Part shown: piece after piece, positions 58,022-64,000 of the stretch
Layout of the letters: the number at the start of each line of letters is the position of its first letter
How positions within the stretch are numbered: position 1 is the stretch's first letter
Source of the DNA: DATKQD01 sp050695655
GTDB taxonomy: Bacteria; Chloroflexota; JAJPGV01
Assembly (NCBI GenBank): GCA_050695655.1
Contig: JBOGTU010000077.1
Coordinates: 1 to 64,000 of the forward strand
DNA length: 64,000 nucleotides
Reading direction: 5' to 3'
Translations under genes and position numbers: made by a program
The notes under the pieces: model-generated
Database searches by the model: none
What the model saw: the letters and a program-made list of their open reading frames with translations, nothing else
Told to the model about the DNA's origin: nothing

Positions 58022-59035
58022 ATGAGAGCGGTTGTGCTGGATGAATCCGGCGTGCACGTGGCGGAGCTGCCGCGCCCGGACATTTCGCCGGGCGAGGTCC
58101 TGGTGCGCGTCCATGCCTGCGGGGTAAACCGGCTGGATCTCCTGATCCGCGACGGACGCACGGCCAAGCCGCGCTTTCCGCACGTGCTCGGGTCAGAGGC
58201 GGCAGGTGTGGTGGAGGCCAGCGAGAGCAACCTGCCCGCGGCCAAGGTGGGCACGCGCGTGGCCATTGCGCCCTACCTGAGCGATCACCAGTGCGAGTTT
58301 TGCTTGCGGGGCGAAGAAGCGATTTGCCTGCGAGGCGACATCCTTGGTTTGGCGCGTGATGGAGGCTACGCGGAATACGTGGCCGTGCCCGCGTCAGCCC
58401 TGGTGCCGCTGCCGGATGAGGTGAGCTACGACGCGGCGGCAGCCGTGGGGCTGGCAACCATCACCGCCTGGCACATGCTGGTGCAGCGTGCACAGCTGCG
58501 CCCCGGCGAGACGGTGCTGGTGATCGGCGCCAGCGGCGGCGTAGGCTCGGCCGCCGTGCAGGTGGCCAAGCTGGCCGGCGCTCGTGTGATTGCCACCGCC
58601 GGCAGCGCGGACAAGCTGCGCCAGGCGCAAGACCTCGGTGCCGACGTCACTATCAACTATCGCGATCAGGACTACGTGCAGGAGGTGCGGGCCCTCACCG
58701 GCAAGCGCGGGGTGGATGTCGTGGTGGAGCACGTGGGCGAGGAAACGTGGGAGAAGAGCGTGGCCTGCCTGGCGCGCATGGGCCGGCTGGTCACCTGCGG
58801 CTCCATGACCGGTGACAACGGCCGCCTCAACCTGTGGAGCCTGTTCGCCAAGGAGATCAGCATCATCGGCTCCTACGGCGGCAGCCGCGCCGACCTCACC
58901 GCCGTGCTGCAACTGGTCGCCCAAGGCCGCCTGCGGCCCGTAATCCACTCCAGCTGCGGTCTGGAGGGCGTCCCCGAAGCCCACCACACCATGGAATCCC
59001 GCGAGCACTTTGGCAAGCTGATCGTGAACCCCTGA
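58022..59035 (+). CDS. Zinc-type medium-chain dehydrogenase/reductase
   Basis: 337 residues from ATG 58022 (MRAVVLDESG). GroES-like domain with CGVNRLDLLIRDG and GSEAAGVV, structural-zinc-like Cys in HQCEFCLRGEEAICLRGD (a reduced set compared with the usual four), and a Rossmann domain with VIGASGGVGSAAVQVAKLAG. Oxidises or reduces an alcohol/quinone-type substrate with NAD(P); substrate unknown. Confidence 0.85.
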   Translation: MRAVVLDESGVHVAELPRPDISPGEVLVRVHACGVNRLDLLIRDGRTAKPRFPHVLGSEAAGVVEASESNLPAAKVGTRVAIAPYLSDHQCEFCLRGEEAICLRGDILGLARDGGYAEYVAVPASALVPLPDEVSYDAAAAVGLATITAWHMLVQRAQLRPGETVLVIGASGGVGSAAVQVAKLAGARVIATAGSADKLRQAQDLGADVTINYRDQDYVQEVRALTGKRGVDVVVEHVGEETWEKSVACLARMGRLVTCGSMTGDNGRLNLWSLFAKEISIIGSYGGSRADLTAVLQLVAQGRLRPVIHSSCGLEGVPEAHHTMESREHFGKLIVNP

Positions 59036-59303
59036 GCGCGGATCTGCCAGGTGTTGCGCTGCTTGAGGCACGGCACCGATGTTGCTTGCCACTGGGTGAG
59101 CGCCGACCGCTGGGTCCAACAGCTGATTGGCGGCCGCCCCAGCCGCGAGGCAATGCCGCAACTCGGACAGCAAGGCGCCTGGCGGGACTTCTTCGGTTTT
59201 ATGGCTCCGAGTTTCCCGAAGAAGCGGCTGCCGCCTGGCCCATGGATACCGATGGCCGGCGCTTCGCATGGTAGCCCAGCCCGCCAGGGGCGCTCTCGCG
59301 CGA
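59036..59303. other. Intergenic region between MDR and tldE
   Basis: 268 nt between convergent genes. Contains an inverted repeat CTTCTTCGG (59188-59196) / CCGAAGAAG (59216-59224) around a 19-nt loop, which may terminate either gene. No convincing reading frame. Confidence 0.4.
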
Positions 59304-60716
59304 CTACAGGCCGCTCACCATCATCCGGCCGATTTTCACGGTGGGCGCCACCGTCGCGGAGCGGTAGTCCACGTCGTCGCCCACCATCTCCAGGGTGCGG
59401 ATCATGTCCTTGAGGTTGCCGGAAACGTTCACCTCCGCCACCGGGAAGGTGAGCTGCCCGTGCTCGATCCACAGCCCGCCCGCGCCGCGTGAGAAGTCGC
59501 CGGTGGTGATGTTGTCGCCAAAGCCGAGCAGCTCGGTGAGATAGAAGCCATCGTCCACGGAGGCGACGATTTCCTCCGGGCTGGACTCGCCCGGCAGCAG
59601 CAGCAGGTTGGTGGTGCCAACGGTGGGCGGGCCGCCGGTGCCGCGCGCGGCATTGTGGGTGCTGGCCCTGCCCGTTTTCCGTGCGGTGTATGTGTCGAGC
59701 AGGAATTGCACGAACTGCCCCTGCCGGAAGATGTCGTTGTGGCGGCCAACCAGCCCTTCGCCATCGAACGGCTGTGTGCCCTGGCGCGAAACGAGCGTGG
59801 CATCGTCCACCAGGTTGAACAGTGGCGAGGCAATGAGCTGCCCCTCCAGGTCCAGCAAAAACGTCGCTCGCCGGTAAAGCAGCTCGCCACTCGCGGCGTG
59901 GGCAACCAGGCCGGCCAGCGTGCGCGACACTTGCGGGTCCCACACCACCGGAACCTGGCGGGTTGCCACCTTGCGCGCCCCGATCTTGCGCACGGCGCGC
60001 TCCGCGGCACGGCGCCCGACGATCTCGGGCGACTCCAACCGGTCCAGAAAGCGGTCGGCCGTGTACCAGTAGTCGTTCCGCTTCTTGCCTTCGGCGTCGT
60101 CCGCCATGACTTCGGCCGAAATGGAAGCGGAGCTGCCAGCGTACCAGCTCGAGAAGCCGCGCGAGTTCACCAGCGCGCGGAGACCCATGGTGCAGCCAAA
60201 GCCCGCGCCGCCGGAATTGGTGATGCGCGCATCGGCAGCGAAGGCGGCCCGTTCGCACCGGCGCGCCAGATCGATGGCCTGGTCGGCATCCACCTCGGCG
60301 AGGCGTGGATCGTACAGTTCCAGGCCGGCGGCATCCAGCGAACCGAATTCGCCCGCGTCCGGCAGGCCCGCCGCGGCGTCCACGTCGCTGATGCTGGCGC
60401 GCTCCACCGCGTCCGCGACGAACTGCCGCAACGCGGCCGGCGTGAAGTCGGAGGAGTAGCTGATGGACACGCAACCATCTTTGATGACGCGCAGCCCCAG
60501 CGCCCGAGAAGACGCCTCAACGATGCTCTCCACTTCATCCTTGCGGATGGTGACGGAGAGCTCGGTGCCAGAGCCAACGAGCACGTCGGCATCGGTTGCG
60601 CCCGCGGCCCTGGCCTGCCGGCACACGTCCTCGGCCACAGTCAGCAACTCGGCCGCCGCGGCCGGGCCAACCCCAGCGCGTACCTCGCTCCCCAGCGCCG
60701 GCGGGACGGCGCTCAT
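59304..60716 (-). CDS. TldE/PmbA-like metalloprotease subunit
   Basis: 470 residues from ATG 60716, overlapping the tldD stop (ATGA). GTELSVTIRKDEVESIVEAS at the N-terminus, LGLRVIKDGCVSISYSSDFT and the C-terminal GFGDNITTGDFSRGAGGLWI. TldE lacks the zinc motif and pairs with TldD in a heterodimer that degrades unfolded peptides and processes modified peptides such as microcins. Confidence 0.9.
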   Translation of the reverse strand: MSAVPPALGSEVRAGVGPAAAAELLTVAEDVCRQARAAGATDADVLVGSGTELSVTIRKDEVESIVEASSRALGLRVIKDGCVSISYSSDFTPAALRQFVADAVERASISDVDAAAGLPDAGEFGSLDAAGLELYDPRLAEVDADQAIDLARRCERAAFAADARITNSGGAGFGCTMGLRALVNSRGFSSWYAGSSASISAEVMADDAEGKKRNDYWYTADRFLDRLESPEIVGRRAAERAVRKIGARKVATRQVPVVWDPQVSRTLAGLVAHAASGELLYRRATFLLDLEGQLIASPLFNLVDDATLVSRQGTQPFDGEGLVGRHNDIFRQGQFVQFLLDTYTARKTGRASTHNAARGTGGPPTVGTTNLLLLPGESSPEEIVASVDDGFYLTELLGFGDNITTGDFSRGAGGLWIEHGQLTFPVAEVNVSGNLKDMIRTLEMVGDDVDYRSATVAPTVKIGRMMVSGL

Positions 60717-62179
60717 TGCTGTGTGCCGCCCACGGTGATGCCGGAGACGAGCACCGTGGGAATGCCCACGCCCACCGGCACGCTCTGCCCATCCTTGCCG
60801 CAGGTCCAGCGGCCATCGCTCAGGGTGAAGTCGTGCCCCACCATGGTGACCTTTGAGAGCGTGTCCGGGCCATTGCCGATGAGGTTCACGTTCTTGACGG
60901 GATGAGTCACCTGCCCATCCTCGATGAGGTAGCCCTCGGTAACGGAAAACACGAAGTCGCCATTGCTGATGTTCACCTGGCCGCCGCTGAATGACTTGGC
61001 GTACAGGCCCTTCTTCACCGATCGGATGATCTCGTCCGGCGTGGACTGTCCCGCCAGCATGTAGGTGTTGGTCATGCGCGGCATGGGGTAGTGCCGAAAG
61101 CTCTCGCGCCGGCCGTTGCCGGAAGGGGCCACGCCGAAGTGCTTGGCGCTGATGCGGTCCTGCAGGTAGCCTTGAAGCACGCCGTCGCGAATCAGGACGT
61201 TCTCCTGGCCCGCGTTGCCTTCGTCGTCCACGTTGATGGTGCCACGCCCGTGGCCGATGGTCGCGTCGTCCACCACGGTGCACAGCTCGGAAGCCACCTG
61301 CTGACCCACGCGATCCGAGTAGTTGGAGGTTTTCTTGCGGTTGAAGTCGGCCTCCAGGCCGTGGCCCACGGCCTCGTGCAGGAGAATGCCGGACTCGCCC
61401 GCGCCCAGCACCACCGGCAGGTAGCCGGCGGGCGCATCCACCCCGCGCTGCAGCGTGACCGCCTGCCGCGCGGCCTCCCGCGCGATGCTCTCCGGCGGGT
61501 GGTCGATGAAGTACTCCATGCCTAGCCGCCCGCCACCGCCGTCCACGGCCATTTGCCGGCTGGTGCCAACTTCAGAGAGGCACTGCACGTTGAAGCGCAG
61601 CATGGGCTGGTAGTCCGCGGCCAGCCGCCCTTCGCTGGTGGCGACCAGCACGTGCTTCACCTCTTCCACGAAACTCACATTCACACGGATGATGCTGGGG
61701 TCGTAGGCGCGGGCGGCCTCGTCCGCCCGGCGGATGAGCGCGAGCTTATCCGCGCTGGACACTTCAATGGAGGGCTGGTCCACGCGATAGCGATCTGGCC
61801 GGGCCCCATCCGTTACGCCGGCTGGGCCGGGGTTGCTGCCCCTGTCGCAAATGCGGGCGGCAGTCGCGGCGGCTTGCCGCATGCTGGCCACGCTCAGGTC
61901 TTCGGTGTAGGCATAGCCCGTGCTGTCGCCGCTGAGCACCCGGACGCCCACCCCCTGGGTGATACCGCCGCTCGCTGTTTTGACCCTCTGCTCCTCGAAG
62001 GCAATGCTGCTGCTGGCGCGGTGCTCGAAATACAGGTCCGCGTAGTCACCGCCGCGGCTCAGCGCCACCTCCAGCAGCGAGCTCAGCACCTGCTCGTCAA
62101 TCGCGTAGCGCTGGCCAAACAAGCGCCGCGCCGCGGCGGCCGAATAATCGTCCAGGGTGGGGCTGTTCTGCATGGTCAC
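60713..62179 (-). CDS. tldD: TldD-like zinc metalloprotease subunit
   Basis: 488 residues from GTG 62179, with AGGAGA ~10 nt upstream. Catalytic zinc motif HEAVGH (His268, Glu269, His273), followed by GLEADFNRKKTSNYSDRVGQ. Peptides thread into the TldD-TldE cavity for cleavage. No peptide-modification substrate gene is next to it, although the window holds a radical SAM/SPASM protein at 13.8-14.9 kb. Confidence 0.92.
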   Translation of the reverse strand: MTMQNSPTLDDYSAAAARRLFGQRYAIDEQVLSSLLEVALSRGGDYADLYFEHRASSSIAFEEQRVKTASGGITQGVGVRVLSGDSTGYAYTEDLSVASMRQAAATAARICDRGSNPGPAGVTDGARPDRYRVDQPSIEVSSADKLALIRRADEAARAYDPSIIRVNVSFVEEVKHVLVATSEGRLAADYQPMLRFNVQCLSEVGTSRQMAVDGGGGRLGMEYFIDHPPESIAREAARQAVTLQRGVDAPAGYLPVVLGAGESGILLHEAVGHGLEADFNRKKTSNYSDRVGQQVASELCTVVDDATIGHGRGTINVDDEGNAGQENVLIRDGVLQGYLQDRISAKHFGVAPSGNGRRESFRHYPMPRMTNTYMLAGQSTPDEIIRSVKKGLYAKSFSGGQVNISNGDFVFSVTEGYLIEDGQVTHPVKNVNLIGNGPDTLSKVTMVGHDFTLSDGRWTCGKDGQSVPVGVGIPTVLVSGITVGGTQQ

Positions 62180-62201
62180 TGGTGGTCACTCTCCTCGTCA
62201 C

Positions 62202-62207
62202 AGTGTA
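62202..62207 (-). promoter_or_regulatory. -10 box TACACT of tldD
   Basis: TACACT on the minus strand, 22 nt before GTG 62179. With AGGAGA in the leader this is one of the leadered genes of the window. Confidence 0.4.
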
Positions 62208-62360
62208 GCGATGGCGCCCACACGTAGCCTGGCAGGCCACTCAGCCTGTTGTGACGCCGCGCCGTTACCAGGCCATCGGAAGCGGCAGGATGACCGACTT
62301 GGTGTTGCTGGTCAGCGGGAAGGAGGGGCGCTGAACCTGAAGCCCCAGGGTCGCGGCCGG

Positions 62361-63041
62361 TTAGAGCTTACGGAGGACCGCCATCACCTTGCCCTGTATC
62401 AGCACGCGGTCCGGCTCGACATAGATGGGCTGCATGGCGCTGTTGGCGGGCTGCAGGCGAATGCGCGTGCCCTCGTGATAGAAGCGCTTGAGGGTTGCCT
62501 CGCGCTCATCGCCTCGCTCGGAGGTGAGCGTGGCCACCACCAGGTCGCCATTCTCCGCGTGCTCCTGCGGGCGCACGATGATCCAGTCCCCATCGGCGAT
62601 AAGCGCATCGATCATGGAGGTGCCCTTCACCTGCAGGGCAAACGCATCCGAATCCGGCGGTGCAAACTCGGCCGATACGGCAATCGATTCGCCGGAGCTG
62701 CGACGCGCCTCGATAGGCTCGCCGGCGGCGATGCGCCCCCACACGGGCACACTCACCACCTCGCTTTCCGGGTGCCGGGCGCTGGTTTTGAGCCGCAGGC
62801 CGCGAGAGGTGTTGCGGATGCGCTCGATGTAGCCCTTTTCCTCCAGGATGCGCAGGTGGTAATTCACGTGGCTGGTGGAGCGGATGCCCACCCCGTGGCC
62901 GATCTCGCGGTTGGTGGGGGGGCGGTCGTTCTGCGCGTGAAACACCTGGATGAAGTCCAGGATGCGAGCCTGCTTGTCGCTCAGTTCATCCTCAGCGGGC
63001 TGCACGCCCTGGAGCGCGTAGGGGATAGTCGTCGTCTCCAT
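62361..63041 (-). CDS. lexA: LexA repressor
   Basis: 226 residues. Winged HTH (~23-85; SDKQARILDFIQVFHAQNDR, NREIGHGVGIRSTSHVNYHL), self-cleavage site Ala106-Gly107 (RIAAGEPIEA), and peptidase residues Ser142 (VKGTSMID) and Lys185. RecA-stimulated cleavage derepresses SOS genes. A palindrome 2 nt upstream of the ATG suggests autorepression. About 20 residues longer than E. coli LexA. Confidence 0.93.
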   Translation of the reverse strand: METTTIPYALQGVQPAEDELSDKQARILDFIQVFHAQNDRPPTNREIGHGVGIRSTSHVNYHLRILEEKGYIERIRNTSRGLRLKTSARHPESEVVSVPVWGRIAAGEPIEARRSSGESIAVSAEFAPPDSDAFALQVKGTSMIDALIADGDWIIVRPQEHAENGDLVVATLTSERGDEREATLKRFYHEGTRIRLQPANSAMQPIYVEPDRVLIQGKVMAVLRKL

Positions 63042-63043
63042 GC

Positions 63044-63059
63044 TAGAACACCTGTCCTA
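63044..63059. promoter_or_regulatory. LexA operator candidate before lexA
   Basis: TAGAACACCTGTCCTA is a 16-bp inverted repeat with one mismatch (TAGAACA/TGTCCTA). Its core GAAC-N4-GTCC is one base from the GAAC-N4-GTTC type of LexA box known from Gram-positive bacteria. It ends 2 nt upstream of the lexA ATG. Confidence 0.5.
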
Positions 63060-63074
63060 TCTCGAACTGTACAC

Positions 63075-63467
63075 TCATGTGGCCAGCTTGTCCATCTTCC
63101 GGATCACCCGCTTCAGGCGCTCCAGCTCCCGTTCGTGCTCCTCCTGGAATTGCCGCAAGGCCGCTTCGTGTTCGCGCTGCAGGCGCTCCACGCGGTCGCC
63201 CATGTTGAGAATGACTTCCACGCCAGCGAGGTTCACCCCCAGCTCGTCGATGAGGCGTTGTATCTGGACCAGCCGCTCAATGTCCTCGTCGGAGTAGAGC
63301 CGGATGTTGCCCCCCGTTCGTGCTGGATTAACGAGACCGATACGCTCGTAGTGACGAAGCGTCTGCGGGTGCACGTGGACGATGCGCGCGGCCACGCTGA
63401 TGACGTAGTGCGAACCGACAACTGCCGGCTGCTCCTCAGCGGCACTCAGCTCGCGGCGCCTCAGCAT
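63075..63467 (-). CDS. hspR: HspR, MerR-family heat-shock repressor
   Basis: 130 residues from ATG 63467; longer readings run into the repeat element. MerR winged helix YVISVAARIVHVHPQTLRHY, ERIGLVNPARTGGNIRLYSD, then a coiled coil (HEAALRQFQEEHERELERLK). HspR represses dnaK operons with DnaK as corepressor in actinobacteria and relatives. It lies directly downstream of dnaJ as expected for an autoregulated chaperone operon. Confidence 0.9.
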   Translation of the reverse strand: MLRRRELSAAEEQPAVVGSHYVISVAARIVHVHPQTLRHYERIGLVNPARTGGNIRLYSDEDIERLVQIQRLIDELGVNLAGVEVILNMGDRVERLQREHEAALRQFQEEHERELERLKRVIRKMDKLAT

Positions 63468-63493
63468 GCGGCCGCCTCGGCGGGGGGCGCCGC

Positions 63494-63618
63494 GAGACGC
63501 TTGGCCGGAACCATGCCGCGGCCGGAGTTGGATAGCCCAGGAACGGTCGCTGCAATTCGAGCTGGCTGCCGCGGAGAGGTGGCCGAGGGCCACTTCCGGC
63601 GAGGCGGCCAAAGTTCCA
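63494..63618 (+). repeat. Inverted-repeat element, 125-bp copy between dnaJ and hspR
   Basis: Begins GAGACGCTTGGCCGGAACCA and ends GGCGGCCAAAGTTCCA. The centre AGCCCAGGAACGGTCGCTGC aligns with TGCCCAGGAACGTTCGTTCA of the 15.7-kb copy. It fills most of the gap between the dnaJ stop (4 nt away) and hspR start (26 nt away), in the opposite orientation to these genes. Confidence 0.7.
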
Positions 63619-63621
63619 GGC

Positions 63622-64000
63622 TCACAGTGGACCCTCGCGGTGCTTCTTCAATTCCTGGAAGAGATCGCGCTCGCGAGCCGAGAGGTTGGTGGGTAGGATG
63701 ACGCGCACCTTGGAGTACAGGTCGCCCTGCTCGTCACCGCGCAGCGCGGGCAGCCCCTGGCCGGTGAGGCGAAAAGTGCGGCCGTTCTGGGTTTCCGGCG
63801 GCACACGCATGCTCAAGCGGGTGCCCTTGAGAGTGGGCACCTCCACTTCGCCGCCCAGTACCGCCTTGAGCAGTGGCACAGGCACCTCCACGTACAGGTC
63901 ATTGCCCTTGCGGTCGAACGTCGGGTGTGGCTGCACCTTGACGACCAGGTACAGGTCGCCCTTAGGGCCGCCGGTCGCGCCGGGGTTGCCCTCGCCACTC
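63622..64000 (-). CDS. dnaJ: DnaJ/CbpA-family co-chaperone, C-terminal part (truncated by window edge)
   Basis: The last ~126 codons are visible; the gene continues past the window end. GDLYLVVKVQPHPTFDRKGN, DLYVEVPVPLLKAVLGGEVE, PTLKGTRLSMRVPPETQNGR and FRLTGQGLPAL form the C-terminal substrate-binding domain of DnaJ/CbpA. Whether the Cys-rich zinc domain is present cannot be seen. Followed by hspR. Confidence 0.93.
   Translation of the reverse strand, partial: SGEGNPGATGGPKGDLYLVVKVQPHPTFDRKGNDLYVEVPVPLLKAVLGGEVEVPTLKGTRLSMRVPPETQNGRTFRLTGQGLPALRGDEQGDLYSKVRVILPTNLSARERDLFQELKKHREGPL

Noticed and set aside
59188..59224. A diverged copy of the 126-bp element after the MDR gene
   Set aside because: TTTTATGGCT resembles the core, but the ends do not match; the CTTCTTCGG/CCGAAGAAG repeat explains the local structure better.
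63060..63080. An E. coli-type LexA box (CTGT-N8-ACAG) near lexA
   Set aside because: CTGT and ACTG occur, but spacing and symmetry do not fit; the GAAC-type palindrome at 63044-63059 fits better.

Overview
The window is about 65-70% GC and almost fully coding. Gene content suggests a free-living bacterium of the Chloroflexota or a near neighbour such as Dormibacterota. This is an inference from content: HspR-type heat-shock control, an F420-type LLM oxidoreductase, a short CysRS/MshC-like enzyme, inositol-phosphate synthase, HpnH, Thr/Pro-rich lipoproteins, and a start-site architecture in which a TAnnnT -10 box lies only 6-9 nt before the start codon. No rRNA, tRNA, CRISPR array or complete insertion sequence was seen.

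Layout. 1-4.1 kb: the 3' end of a six-hairpin glycosidase-like gene, a methyltransferase-glycosyltransferase fusion, an AHL-lactonase-like hydrolase and a small hypothetical. 4.3-9.4 kb: siroheme sulfite/nitrite reductase with uroporphyrinogen-III synthase and a GNAT, divergent from etfB-etfA. 9.4-17.7 kb: LysM lipoprotein, DUF2127 and VIT-type membrane proteins, then a minus-strand envelope/lipid cluster (GT2, DUF2064 transferase, radical-SAM/SPASM, DUF2079) divergent from hpnH. 17.9-23.8 kb: accessory genes, with a lipoprotein, a decayed ABC solute-binding protein, a lamin-tail surface protein, an LLM oxidoreductase and a Rieske oxygenase. 23.8-32.2 kb: rpmF-fabD-fabG-nusB-acpP, then DUF1275, ftsH, tatC and a MEMO-AMMECR1 fusion. 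32.2-40.7 kb: the core minus-strand operon rpsB-tsf-pyrH-frr-uppS-cdsA-dxr, a COG4705 protein and hslV-hslU. 40.8-44.8 kb: RidA and a 2-oxoacid dehydrogenase operon (E1 alpha, E1 beta, E2) without E3. 44.8-54.4 kb: PIN-toxin remnant, secreted GH99/71-like lipoprotein, Nmad3-like protein, short CysRS/MshC-like protein, VOC protein, ddl, pcrA/uvrD and a FapA (DUF342) protein. 54.5-64 kb: a MetF-MetV-like fusion, a helix-turn-helix/inositol-3-phosphate synthase fusion, an MDR oxidoreductase, tldD-tldE, lexA, hspR and the end of dnaJ.

Three things stand out beyond ordinary gene content. (1) A family of about 126-bp intergenic elements with terminal inverted repeats occurs in four good copies and one degenerate copy. 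In three copies the outermost TAG of the element is the stop codon of a flanking gene. (2) Sixteen genes carry a TAnnnT -10 box 6-9 nt before the start codon, which implies widespread leaderless mRNA and resolves several start sites. (3) An HTH domain is fused to inositol-phosphate synthase, with a palindrome abutting its own -10 box that could be an autoregulatory operator.
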